From positions 558,001 through 622,000 of the forward strand of contig NZ_OX419519.1 in the NCBI RefSeq assembly GCF_948472415.1: a stretch of 64,000 bases of DNA. The letters run 5' to 3'. A program made the position numbers and the translations under genes. The stretch's first letter is position 1. The number at the start of each line of letters is the position of its first letter. Positions 51,837-62,008 of this stretch are shown here, in pieces. The notes under the pieces were generated by a model. It worked only from the letters and a program-made list of their open reading frames with translations. It searched no databases and was not told where the DNA came from. The stretch comes from Kitasatospora fiedleri (lineage in GTDB: Bacteria; Actinomycetota; Actinomycetes; Streptomycetales; Streptomycetaceae).

Positions 51837-52346
51837 GTGGTGGCGCTGTGTCTGGGGACGGTGGCGGGCTACGTGCTCGGCGGGCTGCTGACGGCCCGGG
51901 CGGTCTTCCGGCGGGAGCGGAACCGCTTCCTGCGGGCCGGCGGCACCCGGGCGGTGGCCGACGAGCGGCGGATCGGCACGTTCGAGCGGCAGGAGCGCCG
52001 GCAGGCCGAGGCGTTCGCGCTCTGCTCGGGCGCGCTGTGGCCGGTGGCGCTGCCGGTCCTGCTGCTGCACCGCCTGGTCGGCACGGTGGCACTGGACCGC
52101 GGGCGCGCCGGGTACGCCGGTGACGCCCTGCGGCCGGACCCGCTGGAGGTGGCCGCCCGGATCGACGAGCTCGAACGCGAGCTGCTGCTGGGCCCGCTCC
52201 CCGGGCCCGACCCCGTGCCCGCGGCGGCGGAGGGCCGGGCGGGCGGCGACCTCCCCCCGTACGGTGCCCTGTCCCCGTACGGTGCCCTGTCCCCGTCCGT
52301 CACGCGTGGGCGCGCCGGGGCGGCGGGGGCCCGGTCTCCGCGATAG
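51837..52346 (+). CDS. Hypothetical membrane-associated protein
   Basis: 169 residues, intact. N-terminal helix VALCLGTVAGYVLGGLL, a basic segment, a second hydrophobic stretch LWPVALPVLLLHRLVGTVAL, then a charged C terminus. No family recognised. GTG 51837 is chosen because GGGAGGAG lies 7 bases upstream; a GTG at 51798 is in frame but has no such site. The tail carries two PYGALS copies from a tandem 18-base duplication (about 52258-52293). Ends 10 bases before the PP2C gene and is probably in one operon with it. Confidence 0.6.
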   Translation: MVALCLGTVAGYVLGGLLTARAVFRRERNRFLRAGGTRAVADERRIGTFERQERRQAEAFALCSGALWPVALPVLLLHRLVGTVALDRGRAGYAGDALRPDPLEVAARIDELERELLLGPLPGPDPVPAAAEGRAGGDLPPYGALSPYGALSPSVTRGRAGAAGARSPR

Positions 52347-52355
52347 GTGTGAGAG

Positions 52356-53587
52356 ATGCCTGAACGGACCCCGCCGCTGAACCTCGGCGAGCAACTGCTG
52401 GAGCAGTTCCTGACCGCCGGCCGCACCCTCGACCCGCGGGACGCGCCCCGTTTCGCCGAGCAGTACACCCGGGCGCTCGGCCTCGGCTCGGTCGCCGTGT
52501 ACCTGGCCGACATCCAGCAGCACCGCCTGGTCCCCCTGGCGGGGGCCCGGACCTGCCGATCGACGGCACGCTGGCGGGGTGGGCGTTCCGGACGGGTTCG
52601 CTGCGGGTGGCCGAGGACACCGGGACGGGCCTGGTGGCCTGGTTCCCGCTCGCCGACGGGGCCGAGCGGCTGGGCGTGCTGGGGCTGCGCACCACCTCGC
52701 TGGACCGGGAGGCGATCCGGCGCTGCCGGCTGCTGACCTCGGTGCTCGCCATGGTGATCACCTCCAAGCGCGACACCAGCGACAGTTACGCGCACGGCAC
52801 CCGGGCGGACACCATGAGCCTGCCGTCCGAGATGCTCCGGGCCTTCCTGCCGCCGCGCACCGTCTGCACCGACCGGGCGGTGTCCACCGCGGTCCTCGAA
52901 CCGGCCTACCGGCTGGGCGGGGACGCGTTCGAGCACTCGCTGGCCGACGGGGTGCTGCACGCCGCCGTGCTGGACGCGATGGGCCACGACCTCGCCTCCG
53001 GCCTGACCGCCGCGCTGGCGCTGGCCGCCTGCCGCAACGCGCGCCGCAACGGCGCCGACCTGCCCGACCTGGTCGACACCATCGACGGGGCCCTGCACGA
53101 CTGGTTCCCGGACCGCTTCGCGACCGGCGTGTTCCTGCGCCTGGACATCGCCACCGGCACCCTGCACTGGGCCAACTGCGGGCACCCGCACCCCCTGCTG
53201 ATCCGCTCCGGCGAGGTGGTCGCGGGGGCGCTGGAGGGCCCGGGCGAACTGCCCCTGGGGCTGAGCCACTACACCGACAGGCCCCGGACGGTGCGGACCG
53301 TCTCGCTCCGGCCGGGCGACCGGCTGCTGATCTACACTGACGGGGTGGTGGACGCCAAGGGGGGCCACCACGAGTTCTTCGGCCTGGAGCGCTTCACCGA
53401 CTTCGTGATCCGGGCCGCCGCCGCCGGGGAGACCGCCCCGGAGACCCTGCGCCGGCTGATGCACGCCATCCTGGAGCACCAGGACGAGCAGGGCCTCACC
53501 GACGACGCCACCATCATGATGATCGAGTGGCAGCCGTCCACCCCGCCGCTGCTGGACGACACCCGCCCCCGCGCCTCCGCCTGGTGA
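52356..53587 (+). CDS. GAF-PP2C (SpoIIE-type) phosphatase (one frameshift)
   Basis: 410 residues after repair. GAF-like N terminus (GSVAVYLADIQQHRLVPLAG; DGTLAGWAFRTGSLRVAED), PP2C from about 165 (EMLRAFLPPRTV, GGDAFEHS, LDAMGHDLASGLTAAL, ANCGHPHPLLI, YTDGVVDAKGG, TDDATIMMIEW). Paralogue of the protein at 47748. ATG 52356 follows GTGAGAG. One G is missing in 52541-52545 (LAGGPDLPIDG restored). Ends at a strong hairpin. Partner STAS protein not evident nearby. Confidence 0.88.
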
Positions 53588-53625
53588 CACGCGCCCGCCG
53601 AGTCCGTCCCGAGCCCCGGGCACGC

Positions 53626-53662
53626 CGAAGGGGACGGAGGCCGTCCGCCTCCGTCCCCTTCG
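53626..53662. terminator. Bidirectional terminator hairpin
   Basis: Perfect 16-base arms 53626-53641 and 53647-53662, 5-base loop, between the convergent PP2C and hydrophobic-peptide genes. Confidence 0.85.
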
Positions 53663-53686
53663 CCGCGCGCCGGTACCGCGGTTCCG

Positions 53687-53857
53687 CTACCAGCGGTACC
53701 AACGTCCGCGACCGCCGGTCGAGTTGGCACCGCGGGCGATGAAGCCCACCAGCCAGAGCACGAACACGACGATCGCCACCCACCACAGCACCTTCACCGC
53801 GAAGCCCGCACCGAACAGCACCAGGGCGAGGAGCAGGACCAGGAGGAGCGGGACCAT
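53687..53857 (-). CDS. Small hydrophobic membrane peptide
   Basis: 56 residues, intact. Almost wholly hydrophobic from residue 2 to 43 (two short helices around VKVLWW), then a GGRGRWYRW end that is typical of a small Streptomyces hydrophobic protein family. Function unknown; members are often stress-induced. ATG 53857, with AAAGAGGG upstream. It lies downstream of and in the same direction as the catalase gene at 145 bases distance. Confidence 0.8.
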   Translation of the reverse strand: MVPLLLVLLLALVLFGAGFAVKVLWWVAIVVFVLWLVGFIARGANSTGGRGRWYRW

Positions 53858-54002
53858 GGTGTGCCCTCTTTCGCATCGTTCCGTCCGGGTTCGCCCCTCG
53901 TCTGCCCGCTGTCCGGCCGCCCGTGCCGCCCCGGATCGGAAATCCGTTCGATCCGGGGTGGCATGGGCGGGTGGCCGCGTCGGCCGCGCGTCCGCGCGTC
54001 CG

Positions 54003-56200
54003 TCAGGCGGCGGCGGGCGGCGGGAAGCGGTCCCAGACCCGGTGGTCGGCGAGCAGGTCCGCCAGTTCGCGCAGCACCTGGACCGGGTCGGTGCCCAGGA
54101 CGACGCCGGGCCCGTCCGCGGGCAGGCCGGCCGCGGTGAGCGCGTCGCGGGCGCCGCCCCAGCCGCCGATCGCCTTGGCGTGCCGCCAGGCTTCGCCGAG
54201 CAGCAGGGCCAGCCGCGGGTCGAGGGTGGCGTGCGGTCCGGCGGCGCGGGCGTCGCGGGCGGGGCGGCGTCGTCGGCGGGGGCGGGGGCCCCGGCCAGCA
54301 GGACGGCGTCGAACTCGACCGAGCGGGCGGTGGCGAAGCTGCGCTGGACCTGCGCCGGGTCGCCTCCGGTGGGGGCGACCACCAGCGGCACCAGGTCGGC
54401 GTCGAGGGCGGCGCGGCGGACGGCGTCGAGTTCGGCGGGGTCGGTGTCCGGCCCGACGAGGATGCCGACGGTCCGTCCGGCGACCGGCCAGCTGCGGCCG
54501 AGCTGGGAGAGCGCCGGGCTGGGCGTGGTGTCCGCGAGGTGCGTGGAGCGCTGCGGCGCGGGCAGGCCGAGCCCGGCGGCGACCTCGGCGCACAGCCGTC
54601 CGTCGATGTTGGCGAGCACCCGGAGGGCGCGCTCGCGGACGGCGGGCTCGGTGCACTTGCCGAGTTCGAAGCCGTAGGCGGCGATGATGTGCTCCTGCTC
54701 GACCGGGGTCATGCTGGTCCAGAAGAGCCGGGCCTGGCTGAAGTGGTCGTCGAAGCTGGCGGGGGCCTGGCGGACCTTGGTGGCCGCCGGGACGGGCTGC
54801 GGGTGCTCGATGAAGGCGTGCTGTTCGGCGCCGGCGAAGAACGGGCAGCCGCCGTCCAGCGAGTTGGGCTTGTAGGGGGCGACGCCGGTGTGCACGGCGT
54901 CCTGGTGGAAGCCGTCGCGCAGCATGTCGTTGACCGGGGCGTGGGTGCGGTTGATCGGGATCTGCGCGAAGTTGGGGCCGCCGAGCCGGGTGATCTGGGT
55001 GTCCAGGTAGGAGAAGAGCCGACCGGACAGCAGCGGGTCGTCGGTGATGTCGATGCCGGGCACCAGGTGGCCGGGGTGGAAGGCGACCTGCTCGGTCTCG
55101 GCGAAGTAGTTGGTCGGGTTGGCGTTGAGGGTCATCAGGCCCAGCGGCTGCACCGGGACGAGTTCCTCGGGGACGATCTTCGTCGGGTCGAGCAGGTCGA
55201 TGCCCTGGAAGGTCTGCTCGGGGCTGTCCGGCATGACCTGGACGCCGAGCTCCCACTGCGGGAACGCGCCGGCCTCGATGGCGTCGGCCAGGTCGCGCCG
55301 GTGGAAGTCGGGGTCGGTGCCGCAGATCAGCTGCGCCTCGTCCCAGGTGAGCGAGTGGACGCCGAGCTTGGGCTTCCAGTGCCACTTGATCAGGCTGGTG
55401 GAGCCGTCGGCCGCCACCAGGCGGAAGGTGTGGATGCCGAAGCCCTCCATCATCCGGTAGGAGCGCGGGATGCCCCGGTCGGACATGTTCCACAGGGTGT
55501 GGTGGGTGGCCTCGGTGTGCAGCGAGACGAAGTCCCAGAAGGTGTCGTGGGCGGACTGCGCCTGCGGGATCTCCCGGTCGGGGTGCGGCTTGCCGGCGTG
55601 GATGACGTCCGGGAACTTGATCGCGTCCTGGATGAAGAACACCGGGATGTTGTTGCCGACCAGGTCGAAGACGCCCTCGTCGGTGTAGAACTTGGTCGCG
55701 AAGCCGCGGGTGTCGCGCACGGTGTCGGCGGAGCCGCGCGAGCCGAGCACGGTGGAGAACCGGACGAAGACGGGGGTGCGGGCCCCGGCGGCGAGGAAGC
55801 CGGCCTTGCTCAGCCCGGCGCCCGCGCCGTAGCTCTCGAACACGCCGTGCGCGGCGGCGCCGCGGGCGTGCACCACCCGCTCGGGAATCCGCTCGTGGTC
55901 GAAGTGGGTGATCTTCTCGCGCAGGTGGTGGTCCTGGAGCAGGACCGGGCCGCGCGGGCCGGCCTTCAGCGAGTGGTCGGAGTCCGGCAGCCGGGTGCCC
56001 TGCGCGGTGGTCAGGTACGCGCCGTCCTGGGCCCGCACGTCCGCCCCCTGCACCGGCCGGCCGGTGGCCGACAGCGGCGCGGGCGCGCCCTGGTCGGGCT
56101 TGGGCGGCAGCGGCTCGCGCGGCTCGGTGGGCTCGGCCACCGTCGGCTCGCCCGCGCTCGGCGCGCCGGGCAGGTCGGGGCGGGTGTCATCGGCAGTCAT
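54003..56200 (-). CDS. katE: Large-subunit monofunctional catalase, HPII type (one frameshift)
   Basis: 732 residues after repair. Clade 2 catalase: active-site histidine in ERVVHARGAAAHG, distal asparagine in FDLVGNNIPVFF, haem tyrosine in RLFSYLDTQITRLG. The C-terminal 180 residues (RTVGILVGPDTDPAELDAV, EFDAVLLAG) form the flavodoxin/GATase1-like domain of large-subunit catalases. Decomposes H2O2. ATG 56200 follows GGAAGGA. One base is missing in 54257-54259, inside the C-terminal domain; core catalysis would not be affected even if real. Divergent from the SDR gene with 247 bases between. Confidence 0.93.
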
Positions 56201-56217
56201 GGGTGTCCTTCCGGAAC

Positions 56218-56252
56218 GTGGACGTGGACGTGGACGGAGCGTGGACGTGGAC
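56218..56252. repeat. GTGGAC hexanucleotide repeats upstream of katE
   Basis: Three consecutive copies at 56218-56235 and two more at 56241-56252, in the leader region of the catalase gene. Next to it (56275-56325) is a GC-rich imperfect hairpin around GGGGCTTGGCCCC. Confidence 0.8.
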
Positions 56253-56447
56253 GGGAACGGCGCGTGAACGTGCGCCCGGGCCCGGGCCGGTGGGGCTTGG
56301 CCCCGGCCCGGGCCGCGCGGGCGTCATCGGCCCGACTAACCGGTCGGGGCCGAACGAAACGGATGAACGTCCCCAAACATCTCTTATCCCGCCGTTTCCG
56401 CTCCCGCACCTCGGGCAGGCGCGGCGCAGTCGGCTATCGAGGGAGAG

Positions 56448-57408
56448 GTGACGGCCGTGCAGCGGGTGGATTTCGCGGGCAAGGCGGCATTGGTGACCGG
56501 CGGGTCGCGCGGCTTGGGCCTGCTGATCGCGGAGGAGTTGGCCCGGCGCGGCTGCCGGGTCGCGGTGTGCGCCCGGGACAGCACCGAACTGGCCTTCGCG
56601 GAGCGGAGGCTGGCGCGGCTGACGGACCGGCGGGCGGCGCTGGAGTGCGACCTGACCGACCGGGTGCGGGCCGGGCGGTGGCCGCGGAGGCGGCCGAACG
56701 GCTGGGGCGGCCCCTGGACCTGCTGGTGAACAACGCGGGGGTGATCCAGGTCGGCCCGCTGGCGGCGCTGGAGCAGGACGACTTCCGCCGCTCGTGGGAC
56801 ACCATGGTGGCCGCGCCGGTGGAACTGGTGCTGGCCGTACTGCCCGGGATGCGCGAGCGCGGCGGCGGCTCGGTGGTGAACATCGCCTCGATCGGCGGCC
56901 CGGTCCCGGCCCGCACCTGCTGCCGTACGTGACGGCGAAGGCCGGGCTGGCGGCGTTCTCCCGCGGCCTGCGGGTGGAGCTGGCGGGCAGCGGGGTGCGG
57001 GTGACCACGGTGGTGCCGGGCCTGATGCGGACGGGCTCGCACCGGGCGGCCCGGTTCTCCGGGCAGGCGCCGCGGGAGTACGCGTGGTTCGGCGCGGCGG
57101 CCGGCATGCCGCTGCTGTCGACGGACGCGGGCCGGGCGGCGCGCCGGATCGTGCGGGCCGCCGAGGCGGGCCGGGCGGAGCTGGTGCTGACCCCGGCCGC
57201 GAAGCTCGCCGTCCGCCTCCAGGGGGTGGCCCCGGCGACCTTCGGGGCGCTGCTGGGCGCGGCGGGCCGGCTGCTGCCGGGCCCCGGGCAGGTCGCGGAG
57301 CACGACCTGTCGGGCCAGGCGGCGGCCGGGCGCACCGGGCGCCTGGTGCCGGTCCTCACCGCGCTCGGCGACCGGGCCGGGCGGAACGCCAACGAGCCGG
57401 GCAGCTGA
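56448..57408 (+). CDS. SDR family oxidoreductase (two frameshifts)
   Basis: About 320 residues. Classical short-chain dehydrogenase: ALVTGGSRGLGLLIAEEL (TGxxxGxG), LLVNNAGV, VVNIASIGG with the catalytic serine, and YVTAKAGL (YxxxK). NAD(P) preference and substrate unknown; the C-terminal extension beyond residue 250 (KLAVRLQGVAPATFGALLG) resembles the long SDRs of lipid-like substrates. GTG 56448 or GTG 56457 could start it; the second has the better spacing to GGGAGAGG. Missing bases: G run 56673-56675 and C run 56910-56912. Adding two bases gives 321 codons. Confidence 0.85.
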
Positions 57409-57505
57409 GGGCATCGGCCGTCGGACGGAACTCCGGCGGAGTCCCGGACGGGGCTCGAACGGAACCCGGCGGAACCCAGCGGGAATCGAACGGAAGGAGC
57501 ACGCG

Positions 57506-58692
57506 ATGCGTGCGGTGACCTGGCAGGGCCGGCGGGACGTCCAGGTGAAGGAGGTGCCCGACGCGCGGATCGAGGACCCCTCGGACGTCCTGGTGGAGGT
57601 GAGTTCGACCGGCCTGTGCGGCTCCGACCTGCACCTGTACGAGGTGCTCGGGCCGTTCCTCGACCCGGGCGACATCCTCGGCCACGAGGCGATGGGCACC
57701 GTCCGGGAGGTGGGCGGCGCGGTGCGCACGCTGAGCCCGGGCGACCGGGTGGTGGTGCCGTTCAACATCAGCTGCGGCACCTGCCGGATGTGCGCGAACG
57801 GGCTGCACTCGCAGTGCGAGACCACCCAGGTGCGCGAGTACGGCAGCGGCGCGGCGCTGTTCGGCTACACCAAGCTGTACGGCCAGGTGCCGGGCGGCCA
57901 GGCCGAGTTGCTGCGCGTCCCGTTCGGCGACACGCTGCCGGTGAAGGTGCCGCACGGGCCGCCGGACGACCGGTTCGTCTTCCTGTCGGACGTGCTGCCG
58001 ACCGCCTGGCAGGCCGTCGAGTACGCGGCCGTCCCCGAGGGCGGCACGCTGCTGGTGCTCGGCCTCGGCCGATCGGCGAGATGTGCGCGCGGATCGCGCT
58101 GCTGCGTCCGGGCATCCGGCAGGTGATCGGCATCGACCTGGTGCCGGAGCGGCTCCAGCGGACCAGGGAGCGCGGCGCGGTCGTGCTGGACCTGAACGAC
58201 CGGCCGCAGCTGCTGCCGCAGGCGGTGCGCGACCTGACCGACGGACTCGGCCCGGACAGCGTGATCGACGCGGTCGGCATGGAGGCGCACGGCTCCCCGG
58301 TCGCCACCGTGGCGCAGCGGGCCGCCGGCCTGCTGCCGGACGCGCTGGCCCGGCCGCTGATGCAGAAGGCGGGCCTGGACCGGTTGCAGGCCCTGCACAC
58401 GGCGGTGGAGCTGGTGCGGCGCGGCGGCACGATCTCGGTGGCGGGCGTCTACGGCGGCGCGGCCGACCCGATGCCGCTGCTCACCATGTTCGACAAGCAG
58501 CTCCAGCTCCGGATGGGCCAGGCCAACGTGCGGCGCTGGACGGACGACCTGCTGCCGCTGCTGACCGACGACGACCCGCTGGGCGTGGACTCCTTCGCCA
58601 CCCACCACCTCCCGCTGAGCGAGGCGGCGGACGCGTACGCGATGTTCCAGCAGAAGCGGGACGGCGCGATCAAGGTGCTGTTCCGCCCCTGA
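57506..58692 (+). CDS. Zinc-dependent alcohol dehydrogenase family protein (one frameshift)
   Basis: 395 residues after repair. MDR fold: CGSDLHLY with catalytic zinc Cys, GHEAMGTV (zinc His-Glu), and a structural-zinc cluster CGTCRMCANGLHSQC. The Rossmann motif reads LGLGPIGEMC once a C missing in 58069-58070 is restored. Similar to glutathione-independent formaldehyde dehydrogenase/threonine-dehydrogenase-like enzymes; substrate unresolved. ATG 57506 follows GGAAGGAG. It lies 97 bases after the SDR gene in the same direction, so the two may act together. Confidence 0.87.
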
Positions 58693-58718
58693 CCGCACCG
58701 TCTCGCCGCCCCGTCCCG

Positions 58719-58769
58719 CCGTCGCGCCCGCCTGGTCGTCCCGCCGCGCCGTCCCGCCGGGCGCGACGG
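58719..58769. terminator. Hairpin between convergent genes
   Basis: Perfect 12-base arms 58719-58730 and 58758-58769 with a 27-base loop between the dehydrogenase and LLM oxidoreductase stops. Confidence 0.6.
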
Positions 58770-58776
58770 CTCCGGG

Positions 58777-59739
58777 TCAGGCGGCGCGCAGCGCGGGCAG
58801 CAGCTCGTGCTCGGCCCAGTCGAGGAACGCGGGCTGGCTGTCGCCGCCGACCTGGATCAGCGCGAGCTCGTCGAACCCGGCCTCCGCGTACGGGCGGACC
58901 GCGTCGAGGAAGTCCTCGACGCGGTCGCCGCACGGGATGGACCCGGCCACGTCCTCGGGCCTGACGTACTGGCTGGCGGCGGCGAAACCGGCGGTGCCGG
59001 GCAGGTCCGCGTTGACCTTCCAGCCGCCGCCGAACCAGCGGAACTCGGCGTGCGCGCGGGCGACGGCGGCGTCCCGGTCCCGGTCGAAGCAGACCGGCAC
59101 CTGGCCGACCGAGGGCTTGCCCGCGCCGCCGGCCTCGGCGAACGCGGTGAGCAGCTCCCGTTCCGGCTGGACGGCGATCACCAGGTCGGCGAGCCGCCCG
59201 GCCGTCGCGCAGGAGACCGGCCCGGAGACCGCGACGCCGATCGGCGGCGGCTGGCCGGGCAGGTCCCACAGCTTGGCGCCGTCGACCTGGAAGTGCTTGC
59301 CGTGGTGCGTCACGTACCCACCGGCGAACAGCGCCCGGATGATCTCCACCGCCTCCGCCAGCATCTCCTGGCGCACCGCGACGGGCGGCCAGCCCCGGCC
59401 CACCACGTGCTCGTTCAGGTTCTCGCCGCTGCCCAGCCCGAGCCGGAACCGCCCGCCGGAGAGCAGCTGCACGGTGGCGGCCTTCTGCGCCACCACCGCC
59501 GGGTGGTACCGGACGGACGGGCAGGTCACGTACGTCATCAGCGGCAGCGCGTCGGTGGCCTGGGCGACCGCGCCGAGCACCGCCCAGGCGTAGGGGGCGT
59601 GGCCCTGCTCGTCCAGCCACGGGGAGTAGTGGTCGGAGATCACCGCGAAGTCGAACCCGGCCCGCTCGGCGCGCACCGCGTCGGCGACCAGGTCCTGCGG
59701 GGCGCGCTGCTCCGTCATCAAGGTGTATCCGATGCGCAT
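58777..59739 (-). CDS. LLM-class F420-dependent oxidoreductase
   Basis: 320 residues, intact. MRIGYTLMTEQRAPQDLV start, ISDHYSPWLDEQGHAPY, TCPSVRYHPAVVAQKAATVQ, GRFRLGLGSGENLNEHVVG and a C-terminal FDELALIQVGGD; the TIGR03557 F420-linked pattern. Paralogue of the enzyme at 22731. Reduces or oxidises an unknown substrate with F420. ATG 59739 follows AGGAGGAGC. The upstream 428-base gap contains a 20-base palindrome. Confidence 0.87.
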   Translation of the reverse strand: MRIGYTLMTEQRAPQDLVADAVRAERAGFDFAVISDHYSPWLDEQGHAPYAWAVLGAVAQATDALPLMTYVTCPSVRYHPAVVAQKAATVQLLSGGRFRLGLGSGENLNEHVVGRGWPPVAVRQEMLAEAVEIIRALFAGGYVTHHGKHFQVDGAKLWDLPGQPPPIGVAVSGPVSCATAGRLADLVIAVQPERELLTAFAEAGGAGKPSVGQVPVCFDRDRDAAVARAHAEFRWFGGGWKVNADLPGTAGFAAASQYVRPEDVAGSIPCGDRVEDFLDAVRPYAEAGFDELALIQVGGDSQPAFLDWAEHELLPALRAA

Positions 59740-60167
59740 GGGTTGCTCCTCCTGTGGCTGTCCGGCCCTCGTGCTTCTGCGCTCCTGCGGCTGGCGCGTG
59801 TACCCGGCGGGCCGGGCGGCATGCACGCGGGAGCGCGGGCGAGCCGTTCGGACGGGCGGATTCAGTCGAGCGGACGCAGCAGGTCGCGCAGCAGGCGCGG
59901 GTCGGCTCAGCGGCGGACGGCGGTGACCAGGGGGGCGGCGGCGGAGACGGCGCGGGTGCGCGGGGTGGCGGCCGGGGCTGATCCGGCGTCCGTTCGCCTG
60001 GTCGCCGCCCTGGTACCGCCCTTCGGGGCCGGAGGTGGTACCGCGGTACCACCCGCGGCCGAATGATCGTCCCCAGGTGCCGCCGTCCGGGCCCGGCCGG
60101 GGCCTAGCGTGGCGGCAAGAGGCGGGTCGGGACGGCCCGGCCCGGGATCGGCGAGGGAGCGGACCGG
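59740..60167. other. 428-base divergent intergenic region
   Basis: Separates the LLM gene (minus) from the ABC operon (plus). No convincing gene. It holds a 20-base palindrome at 60034-60053, a related GGTACC half at 60012-60017, and the GCGAGGGAGCGGACCGG leader of the ABC gene. Promoters for both directions are expected here. Confidence 0.5.
60034..60053. promoter_or_regulatory. 20-base perfect palindrome, likely operator
   Basis: GGTGGTACCGCGGTACCACC reads the same on both strands. It sits about 115 bases upstream of the ABC ATPase start. Perfect symmetry over 20 bases is rare by chance and typical of a dimeric repressor site; no regulator gene of that type is adjacent. Confidence 0.55.
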
Positions 60168-61148
60168 ATGATCGAGGCGCAGCAGCTGACGAAGCGTTAC
60201 GGGGAGAAGACCGCGGTCGACGGGCTCGACTTCACCGTGCAGCCGGGCAGCGTGACCGGGTTCCTGGGTCCGAACGGCGCCGGGAAGTCCACCACCATGC
60301 GGATGATCGTCGGGCTGGACGCGCCGACCAGCGGCTCGGTGCGGGTCAACGGGCGCCGCTACGCCGAGCACGCCGCGCCGCTGCAGGAGGTCGGCGCGCT
60401 GCTGGAGGCCAGGTCGATCCACCCGGGCCGCTCCGCGTTCAACCACCTCATGGCGCTGGCCCACACCCACGGCATCCCGCGCGCCCGGGTCGAGGAGGTG
60501 ATCGGGCTGACCGGCCTGGAGTCGGTGGCCGGGAAGCGGGCCGGGGCGTTCTCGCTGGGCATGGGGCAGCGGCTGGGCATCGCGGCGGCGCTGCTCGGCG
60601 ACCCGGCCACGGTGATGCTGGACGAGCCGGTCAACGGCCTCGACCCGGAGGGCGTGCTGTGGATTCGCAACCTGCTCACCGGCCTGGCCGCAGAGGGCCG
60701 CACCGTCTTCGTCTCCTCGCACCTGATGAGCGAGGTCGCCCTGGTCGCCGACCACCTGATCGTGGTCGGCCGGGGCCGCCTGCTGGCCGACACCACCGTG
60801 CAGGACCTCGTCCGGCAGGCCGGCGGCGACCGGGTCACCGTCGCCTCCGCCGACCCGGCGAAGCTGCGCGAACTGCTCACCGGCCCCGGCGTGGAGATCA
60901 CCGGCCGGGCCGGTGACGAGGAGCTGGAGGTGACCGGCCTGACCGCCCGCCGGATCGGCACCGTCGCGGCCGAACACGGCATCGCGCTGTACGAGTTGGC
61001 CACCCGGACGGTCTCGCTGGAACAGGCGTTCATGGACCTGACCCGGGACGCCGTGGAGTACCACGGCACCACCACCGGTGGCGCTGCCACCGCCGCCACC
61101 GCCACCACCGCCACCGCCACCGCCGTCGACTCCAGGAGCGCCGCGTGA
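60168..61148 (+). CDS. ABC transporter ATP-binding protein (drug/lipid exporter type)
   Basis: 326 residues, intact. Walker A GPNGAGKST (residues 32-40), signature FSLGMGQRLG, Walker B VMLDEPVNGLDPEG, switch histidine SSHLMSEV. The first half resembles BcrA/DrrA-like ATPases of ABC-2 exporters. The last 30 residues are a low-complexity Ala/Thr stretch from GCCACC repeats. Its TGA overlaps the permease GTG (GTGA at 61145-61148). ATG 60168, with GCGAGGGAGC upstream. The NarL-type two-component genes downstream suggest a sensed, inducible exporter. Confidence 0.93.
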   Translation: MIEAQQLTKRYGEKTAVDGLDFTVQPGSVTGFLGPNGAGKSTTMRMIVGLDAPTSGSVRVNGRRYAEHAAPLQEVGALLEARSIHPGRSAFNHLMALAHTHGIPRARVEEVIGLTGLESVAGKRAGAFSLGMGQRLGIAAALLGDPATVMLDEPVNGLDPEGVLWIRNLLTGLAAEGRTVFVSSHLMSEVALVADHLIVVGRGRLLADTTVQDLVRQAGGDRVTVASADPAKLRELLTGPGVEITGRAGDEELEVTGLTARRIGTVAAEHGIALYELATRTVSLEQAFMDLTRDAVEYHGTTTGGAATAATATTATATAVDSRSAA

Positions 61149-61996
61149 GCGCCATCGCCCCGTCCCCCGCCCCGTCGTCCGCCGCCGCCGAGCGCCCCGC
61201 CCGTCCCCCGTACCGGGTCACCGGCGTCCGGGTGCTGCGCTCGGAGTGGGCGAAGACCTGGTCGCTGCGCTCCACCTGGATCACCCTGGGCCTGGGGCTG
61301 TTCTTCCTGGTGGCGTTCGGCCTGATCGCGGCCTTCCAGTTCAAGTCCCGGCTGAACTCGGGCCGCCCGATGGACCGCGACTTCGCCGACGCGAACGCGC
61401 TCACCCTCTCGCTGTTCGGCACCAACTTCGCGCAGCTCGCCCTGGGCGTGCTGGGCGTGCTGATCGCGGCGGGCGAGTACTCGACCGGCATGATCCGCTC
61501 GACCCTGGCCGCGGTGCCGCGCCGGCTGCCGGTGCTCTGGGCGAAGGCCGCGGTGTTCGGGGTGGTGGCGCTGGTCCTGGCCACCGCCGGGGTGTTCGCG
61601 GCCTTCGCGATCGGCAGCGGCGTCCTGTCCGGCACCCGGGCCGCGCTGACCTTCTCGGACCCGGGCGTGCTGCGCGGCCTGTTCGGCGCGGGGCTGTACC
61701 TGGGCCTGGTGGGCGTGATCGGCGTGGCGCTGGGCATGCTGCTGCGCTCGATCGCGGGCGGCATCTCGGTGCTGGTCGCCTCGCTGATGCTGGTGCCCGG
61801 CCTGGTCCAGCTGCTGCCCAGCTCGTGGCACGACCACATCAGCCCCTACCTGCCCAGCAACGCGGGCCAGGCGGTCTTCGCCCTCCAGCACGACCAGGCC
61901 ACCCTGTCGCCGGGCGCCGGGCTGGCCGTCTTCGTCCTGTGGACGGCGGCGGCACTGGCGGGCGCGGCGGTACGGCTGGTGCGACGCGACGCGTGA
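61145..61996 (+). CDS. ABC-2 type permease
   Basis: 283 residues, intact. After a Pro/Ala-rich leader, VLRSEWAKTWSLRSTWITL is the common opening of Streptomyces ABC-2 permeases; six membrane helices follow, with AAGEYSTGMIRSTLAAVPRR between helices 2 and 3. It pairs with the ATPase encoded just upstream by overlapping codons. Substrate unknown; antimicrobial peptides or other drugs are typical for this pair type. Confidence 0.9.
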   Translation: MSAIAPSPAPSSAAAERPARPPYRVTGVRVLRSEWAKTWSLRSTWITLGLGLFFLVAFGLIAAFQFKSRLNSGRPMDRDFADANALTLSLFGTNFAQLALGVLGVLIAAGEYSTGMIRSTLAAVPRRLPVLWAKAAVFGVVALVLATAGVFAAFAIGSGVLSGTRAALTFSDPGVLRGLFGAGLYLGLVGVIGVALGMLLRSIAGGISVLVASLMLVPGLVQLLPSSWHDHISPYLPSNAGQAVFALQHDQATLSPGAGLAVFVLWTAAALAGAAVRLVRRDA

Positions 61997-62008
61997 ACGC
62001 GCGGCGGC

